Part shown: positions 53,915-64,000 of the stretch, in pieces
Layout: every line of letters starts with the position of its first letter
Position numbering within the stretch: position 1 is the stretch's first letter
NCBI GenBank assembly: GCA_964017185.1
Contig: OZ024872.1
Coordinates: 40,058,188-40,122,187 of the forward strand
Length of the DNA stretch: 64,000 bases
DNA from: Rugalucina vietnamica
Taxonomy: Eukaryota; Mollusca; Bivalvia; Lucinida; Lucinidae
Direction of reading: 5' to 3'
Program-made: the position numbers and the translations under genes
The notes under the pieces: generated by a model
Told to the model about the DNA's origin: nothing
What the model saw: the letters and a program-made list of their open reading frames with translations, nothing else
Database searches by the model: none

Positions 53915-56900
53915 AAGGGCTAACTGTCGAGTAGTATAGCAGTATGGATTTTCATCGTCTTGGCGGAACGGTATCGGCAAAAGGCAAATTTCGTCCTGCT
54001 AGCAGCATGAAAATGACCAGCAGCATGGGATTTCTGGAGAACCGTCCAATGTAGGAAAACGCTTTATATCTCTAAATACATGCGCTGGTAGGGTTAACTG
54101 TCGAGTAGTATAGCAGTATGGATTTTCAAAGTCTTGGCGGAATGGTGTCGGCAAAAGGCAAATTTCATCCTGCTAGCAGCACGAAAATGACCAGCAGCAT
54201 GGGATTTCTGGAGAACCATTCAATGTAGGAAAACGCTTTATATCTCTAAATGCATGCGCTGGTAGGGCTAACTGTCGAGTAGTATAGCAGTATGGATTTT
54301 CATCGTCTTGGCGGAACGGTATCGGCAAAAGGCAAATTTCGTCCTGCTAGCAGCATGAAAATGACCAGCAGCATGGGATTTCTGGAGAACCGTCCAATGT
54401 AGGAAAACGCTTTATATCTCTAAATGCATGCGCTGGTAGGGCTAACTGTCGAGTAGTATAGCAGTATGGATTTTCAAAGACTTGGGGTAACGGTGTCGGC
54501 AAAAGGCAAATTTCATCCTGCTAGCAGCACGAAAATGACCAGCAGCATGGGATTTCTGAAGAACCGTTCAATGTAGGAAAACGCTTTATATCTCTAAATG
54601 CATGCGCTGGTAGGGCTAACTGTCGAGTAGTATAGCAGTATGGATTTTCATCGTCTTGGCGGAACGGTATCGGCAAAAGGCAAATTTCGTCCTGCTAGCA
54701 GCATGAAAATGACCAGCAGCATGGGATTTCTGGAGAACCGTCCAATGTAGGAAAACGCTTTATATCTCTAAATACATGCGCTGGTAGGGCTAACTGTCGA
54801 GTAGTATAGCAGTATGGATTTTCAAAGTCTTGGCGGAACGGTGTCGGCAAAAGGCAAATTTCATCCTGCTAGCAGCACGAAAATGACCAGCAGCATGGGA
54901 TTTCTGGAGAACCATTCAATGTAGGAAAACGCTTTATATCTCTAAATGCATGCGCTGGTAGGGCTAACTGTCGAGTAGTATAGCAGTATGGATTTTCATC
55001 GTCTTGGCGGAACGGTATCGGCAAAAGGCAAATTTCGTCCTGCTAGCAGCATGAAAATGACCAGCAGCATGGGATTTCTGGAGAACCGTCCAATGTAGGA
55101 AAACGCTTTATATCTCTAAATGCATGCGCTGGTAGGGCTAACTGTCGAGTAGTATAGCAGTATGGATTTTCAAAGACTTGGGGTAACGGTGTCGGCAAAA
55201 GGCAAATTTCATCCTGCTAGCAGCACGAAAATGACCAGCAGCATGGGATTTCTGAAGAACCGTTCAATGTAGGAAAACGCTTTATATCTCTAAATGCATG
55301 CGCTGGTAGGGCTAACTGTCGAGTAGTATAGCAGTATGGATTTTCATCGTCTTGGCGGAACGGTATCGGCAAAAGGCAAATTTCGTCCTGCTAGCAGCAT
55401 GAAAATGACCAGCAGCATGGGATTTCTGGAGAACCGTCCAATGTAGGAAAACGCTTTATATCTCTAAATACATGCGCTGGTAGGGCTAACTGTCGAGTAG
55501 TATAGCAGTATGGATTTTCAAAGTCTTGGCGGAACGGTGTCGGCAAAAGGCAAATTTCATCCTGCTAGCAGCACGAAAATGACCAGCAGCATGGGATTTC
55601 TGGAGAACCATTCAATGTAGGAAAACGCTTTATATCTCTAAATGCATGCGCTGGTAGGGCTAACTGTCGAGTAGTATAGCAGTATGGATTTTCATCGTCT
55701 TGGCGGAACGGTATCGGCAAAAGGCAAATTTCGTCCTGCTAGCAGCATGAAAATGACCAGCAGCATGGGATTTCTGGAGAACCGTCCAATGTAGGAAAAC
55801 GCTTTATATCTCTAAATGCATGCGCAAGTAGGGCTAACTGTCGAGTAGTATAGCAGTATGGATTTTCAAAGACTTGGGGTAACGGTGTCGGCAAAAGGCA
55901 AATTTCATCCTGCTAGCAGCACGAAAATGACCAGCAGCATGGGATTTCTGAAGAACCGTTCAATGTAGGAAAACGCTTTATATCTCTAAATGCATGCGCT
56001 GGTAGGGCTAACTGTCGAGTAGTATAGCAGTATGGATTTTCATCGTCTTGGCGGAACGGTATCGGCAAAAGGCAAATTTCGTCCTGCTAGCAGCATGAAA
56101 ATGACCAGCAGCATGGGATTTCTGGAGAACCGTCCAATGTAGGAAAACGCTTTATATCTCTAAATACATGCGCTGGTAGGGCTAACTGTCGAGTAGTATA
56201 GCAGTATGGATTTTCAAAGTCTTGGCGTAACGGTGTCGGCAAAAGGCAAATTTCATCCTGCTAGCAGCACGAAAATGACCAGCAGCATGGGATTTCTGGA
56301 GAACCGTTCAATGTAGGAAAACGCTTTATATCTCTAAATGCATGCGCTGGTAGGGCTAACTGTCGAGTAGTATAGCAGTATGGATTTTCATCGTCTTGGC
56401 GGAACGGTATCGGCAAAAGGCAAATTTCGTCCTGCTAGCAGCATGAAAATGACCAGCAGCATGGGATTTCTGGAGAACCGTCCAATGTAGGAAAACGCTT
56501 TATATCTCTAAATACATGCGCTGGTAGGGCTAACTGTCGAGTAGTATAGCAGTATGGATTTTCAAAGTCTTGGCGGAACGGTGTCGGCAAAAGTCAAATT
56601 TCATCCTGCTAGCAGCACGAAAATGACCAGCAGCATGGGATTTCTGGAGAACCGTCCAATGTAGGAAAACGCTTTATATATCTAAATGCATGCGCTGGTA
56701 GGGCTAACTGTCGAGTAGTATAGCAGTATGGATTTTCATCGTCTTGGCGGAACGGTATCGGCAAAAGGCAAATTTCGTCCTGCTAGCAGCATGAAAATGA
56801 CCAGCAGCATGGGATTTCTGGAGAAACGTCCAATGTAGGAAAACGCTTTATATCTCTAAATACATGCGCTGGTAGGGCTAACTGTCGAGTAGTATAGCAG

Positions 56901-58738
56901 TATGGATTTTCAAAGTCTTGGCGTAACGGTGTCGGCAAAAGGCAAATTTCATCCTGCTAGCAGCACGAAAATGACCAGCAGCATGGGATTTCTGGAGAAC
57001 CGTTCAATGTAGGAAAACGCTTTATATCTCTAAATGCATGTGCTGGTAGGGCTAACTGTCGAGTAGTATAGCAGTATGGATTTTCATCGTCTTGGCGGAA
57101 CGGTATCGGCAAAAGGCAAATTTCGTCCTGCTAGCAGCATGAAAATGACCAGCAGCATGGGATTTCTGGAGAACCGTCCAATGTAGGAAAACGCTTTATA
57201 TCTCTAAATGCATGCGCTGGTAGGGCTAACTGTCGAGTAGTATAGCAGTATGGATTTTCATCGTCCTGGCGGAACGGTATCGGCAAAAGGCAAATTTCAT
57301 CCTGCTAGCAGCATGAAAATGACCAGCAGCATGGGATTTCTGGAGAACCGTCCAATGTAGGAAAACGCTTTATATCTCTAAATACATGCGCTGGTAGGGC
57401 TAATTGTCGAGTAGTATAGCAGTATGGATTTTCAAAGTCTTGGCGGAACGGTGTCGGCAAAAGGCAAATTTCATCCTGCTAGCAGCACGAAAATGACCAG
57501 GAGCATGGGATTTCTGGAGAACCGTTCAATGTAGGAAAACGCTTTATATCTCTAAATGCATGCACTGGTAGGGCTAACTGTCGAGTAGTATAGCAGTATG
57601 GATTTTCAAAGTCTTGGCGGAACGGTATCGGCAAAAGGCAAATTTCGTCCTGCTAGTAGCATGAAAATGACCAGCAGCATGGGATTTCTGGAGAACCCTC
57701 CAATGTACGAAAACGCTTTATATCTCTAAATACATGCGCTGGTAGGGCTAACTGTCGAGTAGTATAGCAGTATGAATTTTCATCGTCTTGGCGGAACGGT
57801 ATCGGCAAAAGGCAAATTTCGTCCTGCTAGCAACATGAAAATGACCAGCAGCATGGGTTTTCTGGAGAACCGTCCAATGTAGGAAAACGCTTTATATTTC
57901 TAAATACATGCGCTGGTAGGGCTAACTGTCGAGTAGTATAGCAGTATGGATTTTCAAAGTCTTGGCGGAACGGTGTCGGCAAAAGGCAAATTTCATCCTG
58001 CTAGCAGCACGAAAATGACCAGCAGCATGGGATTTCTGGAGAACCGTTCAATGTAGGAAAACGCTTTATATCTCTAAATGCATGCGCTGGTAGGGCTAAC
58101 TGTCGAGTAGTATAGCAGTATGGATTTTCATCGTCTTGGCAGAACGGTATCGGCAAAAGGCAAATTTCGTCTTGCTAGCAGCATGAAAATGACCAGCAGC
58201 ATGGGATTTCTGGAGAACCGTCCAATGTAGGAAAACGCTTTATATCTCTAAATACATGCGCTGGTAGGGCTAACTGTCGAGTAGTATAGCAGTATGGATT
58301 TTCAAAGTCTTGGCGGAACGGTGTCGGCAAAAGGCAAATTTCATCCTGCTAGCAGCACGAAAATGACCAGCAGCATGGAATTTCTGGAGAACCGTTCAAT
58401 GTAGGAAAACGCTTTATATCTCTAAATGCATGCGCTGGTAGGGCTAACTGTCGAGTAGTATAGCAGTATGGATTTTCATCGTCTTGGCGGAACGGTATCG
58501 GCAAAAGGCAAATTTCGTCCTGCTAGCAGCATGAAAATGACCGTTTTCCTCGATTTCTGGAGAACCGTCCAATGTAGGAAAACGGTTTATATCTCTAAAT
58601 GCATGCGCTGGTAGGGCTAACTGTCGAGTAGTATAGCAGTATGGATTTTCAAAGTCTTGGCGGAACGGTGTCGGCAAAAGGCAAATTTCATCCTGCTAGC
58701 AGCACGAAAATGACCAGCAGCATGGGATTTCTGGAGAA
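53915..58738 (+). repeat. 174-bp satellite array 2 with 696-bp higher-order unit
   Basis: The phase marker GCTAACTGTCGAG lies at 53919 and at 58443, exactly 26 x 174 apart. Then comes one 173-bp variant monomer (to 58616) and a partial one. CAAAGACTTGGGGTAACGG occurs at 54475, 55171 and 55867, and GAGAACCATTCAATG at 54211, 54907 and 55603, so a four-monomer unit of 696 bp is repeated three times almost unchanged. Confidence 0.98.
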
Positions 58739-59295
58739 GCCATCTAAACACGGTCACTGGGCTAAGGGCCGTTTGATAACTCTGCTTGGTATGGTCCGAT
58801 ATCCCTGTTCACGAGTTTTGCCCGTTTCGACCAAATGCAGTCCGAAGCCACTTTTGGATAGCTACTGCTCAGGCAACGTTCAAAAGATCCATCCTGCTAT
58901 AGTACTCGCTTGTTTATCTGTCCATTGCGAACAGCCAGTGATATACAGCGATTTCCAAAACTACTTGGTTCTCCAGTAATCGCATCCTACCGGAGCGTGG
59001 TATTCGCTTTTCTTGTAGCCAAAAAAACGCTTCGAGCCCTGCTGTTCTGCCAAGTTTCCGAAAATCCATGCTGCTGTACCAGAGGACAATCCAAGCCATC
59101 GAAACACACTCATTGGGCTGAGAACCGTTTTGAAGCTTTGGTTTGGTTCAGAAACCCCATTTCACGAGTTCTGCACTTTTTCGACCAAATGCAGTCCGAT
59201 GCCACTTTCGGGCGGCTACTGTCCAGGAACTGTTAAAAAGATTCATGCTGCTATGGTACTCACCAGTTTATCTGTCCAAACAGGCCAGTGATAAA
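58739..59295 (-). repeat. Divergent satellite units, inverted, part 1
   Basis: GATCCATCCTGCTATAGTAC, CGATTTCCAAAACTACTTGG, CCAAGTTTCCGAAAATCC and GTTTCACGAGTTTTGC repeat the elements seen at 25731-26535 in the same orientation. Interrupted at 59295 by an insertion; resumes at 59970. Confidence 0.85.
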
Positions 59296-59969
59296 CAGGT
59301 CTAAGAGCTGACATTTCAAGTCTTTAAATATACAGACTTACTAGATTTACAGACTGTCTGTAAATCTACAGACTTGTTAAGTATGTGGATATAAAGACAG
59401 TCTGTAAATCTAAAGACTTGTAAAGTCTATATATTTAAAGACTTATGCAGTATTTGATCGAATTTTGGAATACAAAGAAAAAGCGCATTCTATATTTAAC
59501 GTAAATGAATGACCTATACATGTACGATATTCGGTGTGTAAAGTTCGTGTAAAAGTATGGCCTTATTTCCGTGTACTGATAGCAAATAATAACTAAATGT
59601 ATTCCTTGTTGATTATTCTCCCTTTGACCATTGTTGGCGATGAATGTCACCCGATCAGATGATTGCTTGCGTTATCAATTGTTGAGTTATAGTATATGGG
59701 AGAAAACTTTTGTATATCAAAACACATTTATTTGTTTCTTCCATTATTCAATGTTAAGTCAACAAACGATGAACATTTTTCTGCACTATGCAACTGCTTA
59801 TGTAATAAAGCAAATCACAATTGTTTATCAGTGCGAATTTTCCGTATTTCATAATTGTTGCTATTCCTTCGTTTTAGTCTTTAATTCTATAGACTCACAG
59901 GTCTTTAAATCTAAAGACAGTCTGTAAATCTAAAGACAGTCTGTAAATTTATGTCAGCTCTTAGACCTG
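59296..59969. mobile_element. 674-bp TIR element filled with AGACTGTCTGTAAATC motifs
   Basis: Left CAGGTCTAAGAGCTGACAT, right ATGTCAGCTCTTAGACCTG, flanked by ATAAA on both sides (59291-59295, 59970-59974). Next to each end are repeats of GACAGTCTGTAAATCTAAAG in both orientations. It splits a divergent satellite unit, whose two halves join cleanly without it. The 98-codon frame inside has no recognisable domain. Confidence 0.88.
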
Positions 59970-60032
59970 ATAAATAGCGACTTTCAACACTTCTTGGTTC
60001 TCCAGTAATCACATCCTGCTGAAGCTTGGTAT
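59970..60032 (-). repeat. Divergent satellite unit, part 2
   Basis: AGCGACTTTCAACACTTCTT then GGTTCTCCAGTAATCACATC continues the unit cut at 59295. Confidence 0.8.
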
Positions 60033-61053
60033 AGCCAGCATGCATATATCGGCCCGTCAGCGGCATTAAGTGGGCATCGCGGCATATCAGCCCCATGACG
60101 GCCCGTCAGGGGCCCGAAATAACAAATTGTCTGACAAAAATACATCTCAGTGCCAGGAATTGACATTAATGCATTTCTACATTAGGTAGAAATGGCAAAG
60201 AAAGAAAATTATTTGATCTCTGAAAGAAATTCACATTCTCTTAGAGCAGAAAGCGGGCCGCTGGCGGTCCGTCAGCGACATCTTGGCATATCGGCCCAAC
60301 GACGGCCCGCCAGGGGCACGAAATAGGACAATGCCCTACAAAAAGCTGATGCTTGAACGATAAATCCTTGCTTCCTCATATAACTATAACTCAATTATTT
60401 AATGAGTGCTGGATCATTGAGTGTTTCACAAACGTAACACAAAATGTAACAAACAAAAACACAAGAGGGCCCGCTGTCAACCCGTCAAGTCGGCCCAACG
60501 GCTGCCACTATATTAAAGGGAAACAACAAAAATCGATAACATCGAATTTTCATTATTTTACACAGTGTTCTTAAATAAAGGTGTTTAAATAAATATGTAA
60601 ATGATAATTCATAACAGAGAGTGATTCTGACTATCAATTATTTAACTTTTCTAAGTGTATTACTTGTTTCGGTCAATCTCATGGCACTTCATCTTCGAAA
60701 TAAATTTTTATTATATATATACACACATGGAAAAGTAATTAATTCATAAAAACGCCTCTGGTGTTGAGTACGTCTTAATTCATGCCCTAAAACACACAGA
60801 TTCTTCGTTTTCGAAGATTCGAAATGCAAAACTATGTGATATTTTTTGATATTAATAAACTTCTAATTTCTTAATATTTTGCATGTCGGTACAATGGGGG
60901 CAACATCGCGGCAACATAGCGTTTTTCCGACAGCGGGCCGACAATTTTTTACTTTTCACATCCACCGGTGGGCCACTGCAGAATTTAGTTAGCGGGCCGC
61001 TATGCAAATATTAGCGGGCCGTCAGCGGTCCCCTATTGCAATGCTGACTGGGA
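60033..61053. mobile_element. 1.02-kb element filled with CGGCCCGTCAGCGG motifs
   Basis: Left AGCCAGCATGCATATATCGG, right ATTGCAATGCTGACTGGGA; imperfect TIRs around CAGCATGCA. TAT lies on both sides (60030-60032, 61054-61056). The satellite unit reads through if the element and one TAT are removed (GCTTGGTAT / TTGCATTTACTTGTAGCC). GC-rich variants of GGCCCGTCAGCGG and AGCGGGCCGCTGGCGG sit at both ends in both orientations with an A+T-rich centre. No transposase. Confidence 0.75.
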
Positions 61054-61602
61054 TATTTGCATTTACTTGTAGCCAAAAGAAACCCTTCGAACCCGCAGTT
61101 CTGCCAAGTTTCCGAAAATCCATGCTGTTGTACCAGAGACCACACCAAGCCATAGAAACACACTCATTGGGCTGAGAACCGTTTCTCAGCTCTGCTTGTT
61201 TGGTCGGAAACCCCGTTTCACGAGTTATGCACTTTTTGAACAAAAGCAGTCCGATGCCACTTTTGGACGGAAACTGTCCAAGCAACGTTCAGAAGATCCA
61301 TGCTGCTGTGGTACTCGTCTGTTTATCTGTCCAATGCAAACAGCCAGTGATATACAGCGATTTCCAAAACTACTTGGTTCTCCAGTATTAATATCATCCT
61401 GCTGGAGCGTGGTATTCGCATTTTCCTTTAGCCAAAAGAAACGCTTCGAGCCCTGCTGTTCTGCCAAGTTTCCAAAAATCCATGCTGCTGTACCAGAAGC
61501 CACACCAAGCCACCGAAACACACTCACTGGGCAACTCTACTTTGTTTCGTCGGAGACCCCGTTTCACGAGTTTTACATTTTTCTACCAAATGCAATCTGA
61601 TG
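61054..61602 (-). repeat. Divergent satellite units, part 3
   Basis: GCCAAAAGAAACCCTTCGAA, AGATCCATGCTGCTGTGGTA, CGATTTCCAAAACTACTTGG and GTTTCACGAGTTTTACA repeat the family. Two dimer-like units, ended by the retroelement insertion. Confidence 0.85.
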
Positions 61603-61639
61603 CTGTCCCACAAACATTTTATAATATTTGAACATACAC

Positions 61640-61870
61640 TCTTTTCATGGAGCTTTCTTGGGATGCAAGTGATTGCAAGTCAAAGCAACAGGGTGGTAAT
61701 TGCGAGCCAGAGACCTGTCACCTTTCTTCAACAGGGCGCAAATACGTATTAGCAAGAGACCAGTCTTTTGTGACATTATCTGGCAAAGACCCGGCACAGA
61801 TGAAAGTCCTGATGAGTCTAGCGAACAGGGCCATGTTGGTCCTTTTTGTCGTGGTACGGTTCATATATAT
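61640..61870 (+). ncRNA. Decayed hammerhead-ribozyme-like motif beside the Penelope-like piece
   Basis: CTGATGA at 61809-61815 is followed by a very short stem II region and GAAC at 61823-61826 (GAAA is expected). ACA (61825-61827 region) and TGTT (61834-61837) could form the short stem III and cleavage triplet used by Penelope-like hammerheads. Stem I pairing is weak. Penelope-like elements are known to carry type I hammerheads in their terminal repeats, so position supports the call; the missing core A and short stem II suggest it is inactive. It lies on the strand opposite to the endonuclease frame. Confidence 0.4.
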
Positions 61871-61874
61871 CCCA

Positions 61875-62276
61875 TCAAGCATTCAAAGATGGTTGTAAAA
61901 TTCTAATTAAGAGCTTTTCTTTTTCCTCCAACATACTGCCATTTGCATTTGGAACACTGTAAATGGGGAAGATATTGAAACCACCTCCAGAACATGGGTA
62001 AAAATGTTTGTTAACATTTAAAACCCTCAAGTTTGCATCATTAGTTTGTTGTCTATGCACTGTCATTCTTTGTTTAGGCATGTTTGTAGTTTTCCCGATG
62101 TAGAATTCGCCACAGTTTTTACACGTGAGAGTATAGACTACAAACTCAGTTTTACAGTTCATGTTTGATGTGACTTCGAAGTATATTCCGTTGACGAAAG
62201 TTATTTCTTTCCATTGTATTAAATCTGGACATGTTTTACACCTCTTATCACTGCATTTCGACACCCTACCTTCCAA
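61875..62276 (-). pseudogene. Penelope-like element, C-terminal GIY-YIG endonuclease fragment
   Basis: About 133 codons, intact. A CxxKRCKTCP cysteine motif is followed by a strand-rich stretch, then VVYTLTCKNCGEFYIGKT (the family's CxxC plus YIG), RMTVHR (the GIY-YIG Arg and His), and a C-terminal EKEKLLIRILQPSLN, the usual end of Penelope-like proteins. This domain nicks target DNA during retrotransposition. The reverse transcriptase part is absent: an in-frame stop lies just upstream (at about 62287), and satellite sequence begins near 62350. The frame opens at a TTG with no ATG, so this is a 5'-truncated, dead copy rather than a gene. Confidence 0.88.
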
Positions 62277-62339
62277 TATAAACGGCTAGAGACAACCCAA
62301 AAATCAACGTATCCTAACGTCTTCTAAATTTCACTCCAA

Positions 62340-64000
62340 TATATTGGAAGGACGAAATTTGCCTTTTGCCGATACCGTTCCGCCAAGTCTTTGAAAATCC
62401 ATACTGCTATACTACTCGGCAGTTAGCCCTATCAGCGCATGTATTTAGAGATATAAACCGTTTTCCTACATTGAACGGTTCTCCTGAAATCCCATCCTGC
62501 TAGATTTTTCATTCTGCCAGAAGGACGAAACGTAAAATTTTGCAAACTCTGCCATTCCGCCAAGTTTCCGAAAATCCATACTGCTATACTACTCGACAGT
62601 TAGCCCTACCAGCGCATGCATTTAGAGATATAAACCGTTTTCCTACATTGGACGGTTCTCCAGAAATCGAGGAAAACGGTCATTTTCATGCTGCTAGCAG
62701 GACGAAATTTGCCTTTTGCCGATACCGTTCCGCCAAGACGATGAAAATCCATACTGCTATACTACTCGACATTTAGCCCTACCAGCGCATGCATTTAGAG
62801 ATATAAAGCGTTTTCCTACATTGAACGGTTCTCCAGAAATCCCATGCTGCTGGTCATTTTCGTGCTGCTAGCAGGATGAAATTTGCCTTTTGCCGACACC
62901 GTTCCGCCAAGACTTTGAAAATCCATACTGCTATACTACTCGACAGTTAGCCCTAACAGCGCATGTATTTAGAGATATAAAGCGTTTTCCTACATTGAAC
63001 GGTTCTCCAGAAATCCCATGCTGCTGGTCATTTTCATGCTGCTAGCAGGACGAAATTTGCCTTTTGCCGATACCGTTCCGCCAAGACGATGAAAATCCAT
63101 ACTGCTATACTACTCGACAGTTAGCCCTACCAGCGCATGCATTTAGAGATATAAAGCGTTTTCCTGCATTGAACGGTTCTCCAGAAATCCCATGCTGCTG
63201 GTCATTTTCGTGCTGCTAGCAGGACGAAATTTGCCTTTTGCCGATACCGTTCCGCCAAGACGATGAAAATCCATACTGCTATACTACTCGACAGTTAGCC
63301 CTACCAGCGCATGCATTTAGAGATATAAAGCGTTTTCCTACATTGAACGGTTCTCCAGAAATCCCATGCTGCTGGTCATTTTCGTGCTGCTAGCAGGATG
63401 AAATTTGCCTTTTGCCGACACCGTTCCGCCAAGACTTTGAAAATCCATACTGCTATACTACTCGACAGTTAGCCCTACCAGCGCATGTATTTAGAGATAT
63501 AAAGCGTTTTCCTACATTGAACGGTTCTCCAGAAATCCCATGCTGCTGGTCATTTTCATGCTGCTAGCAGGACGAAATTTGCCTTTTGCCGATACCGCTC
63601 CGCCAAGACGATGAAAATCCATACTGCTATACTACTCGACAGTTAGCCCTACCAGCGCATGCATTTAGAGATATAAAGCGTTTTCCTACATTGAACGGTT
63701 CTCCAGAAATCCCATGCTGCTGGTCATTTTCGTGCTGCTAGCAGGATGAAATTTGCCTTTTGCCGACACCGTTCCGCCAAGACTTTGAAAATCCATACTG
63801 CTATACTACTCGACAGTTAGCCCTACCAGCGCATGTATTTAGAGATATAAAGCGTTTTCCTACATTGAACGGTTCTCCAGAAATCCCATGCTGCTGGTCA
63901 TTTTCATGCTGCTAGCAGGACGAAATTTGCCTTTTGCCGATACCGCTCCGCCAAGACGATGAAAATCCATACTGCTATACTACTCGACAGTTAGCCCTAC
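62340..64000 (-). repeat. 174-bp satellite array 3, reverse orientation, runs off the window
   Basis: AGTTAGCCCT or its variant recurs at 62421, 62598, 62771, 62945, 63119 and 63293, mostly 174 apart, with A- and B-type monomers alternating as in arrays 1 and 2. The second monomer holds the rare AATCGAGGAAAACGGTC variant and is 173 bp, matching the last monomer of array 2. The start is degenerate. Confidence 0.97.

Larger units (their letters stand above)
61603..62335 (-). mobile_element. 5'-truncated Penelope-like retroelement insertion
   Basis: Foreign sequence between divergent satellite (ending near AATCTGATGCT, 61602) and satellite array 3. It includes the GIY-YIG frame and, after its stop, the plus-strand hammerhead-like segment. 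Penelope-like insertions are often truncated and joined to partial inverted copies, which fits this arrangement. Confidence 0.75.

Noticed and set aside
52518..53934. Gene encoding the shared KISHEAVKALTEK peptide (both ends)
   Set aside because: The peptide comes from the two inverted arms read on opposite strands. There is no conserved domain I can name and the frames are short.
18547..64000. CRISPR array
   Set aside because: The repeats are 174-bp head-to-tail monomers with no short-repeat/unique-spacer structure, and the genome is eukaryotic.

Overview
This is eukaryotic nuclear DNA from a metazoan, most likely a bivalve mollusc. It is A+T-rich, has a spliced gene with a GT-AG intron, and carries tRNA-headed SINEs, dense MITEs and a long tandem satellite. 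The bivalve call is an inference: several repeat families (the GAGCCGC-ended MITE, the ATCGCACCTGC-ended element with a tandem core, the 'accatgcccctgggg' repeats) resemble repeats I associate with bivalve genomes. Nothing looks bacterial or viral.

Layout. (1) 0-6 kb holds the only two convincing host genes: a two-exon Rho/Cdc42-like small GTPase (175-1338, +) that lacks a CAAX box and the Rho insert helix, and a large exon of an ankyrin-repeat SOCS-box (ASB-type) protein (4110-5934, -). (2) 6-18 kb is intergenic or intronic DNA packed with MITEs, hairpins, a 1.27-kb TIR element and a SINE. (3) 18.5-25.7 kb is a 174-bp satellite: 41 monomers with no net length change, arranged as alternating A/B types (348-bp dimer). 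It is followed by old, divergent units of the same satellite in the opposite orientation. (4) 26.5-53.9 kb is a nested repeat landscape: a >1-kb inverted repeat with arms 20 kb apart (29.35-31.0 and 49.7-50.9 kb), several TIR elements, SINEs, and elements with internal tandem cores. (5) 53.9-58.7 kb is a second block of the satellite with a 696-bp higher-order unit. 58.7-62.3 kb is a spacer of divergent satellite units broken by three insertions (two TIR elements and a Penelope-like retroelement piece). 62.3-64.0 kb is a third satellite block in reverse orientation that mirrors the end of block two.

How it fits together. The two genes are not an operon and need not be functionally linked. The GTPase would act in membrane or cytoskeletal signalling. 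The ASB-type protein would be the substrate receptor of a Cullin-5/Elongin-BC ubiquitin ligase. Most of the window is repeats, and many open frames there are by-products of tandem repeats.

Most interesting: a recurrent architecture in which a short-TIR element is filled with degenerate copies of its own short motif in both orientations (7.4, 8.3-9.6, 33.1-33.7, 51.3-52.4, 59.3-60.0, 60.0-61.05 kb). Two of these have 3-bp TTA target duplications, and two have a readable pre-insertion site inside the satellite. Also notable are the inverted duplication of the satellite marked by one shared variant monomer, and a Penelope-like GIY-YIG domain next to a decayed hammerhead-like motif on the opposite strand.
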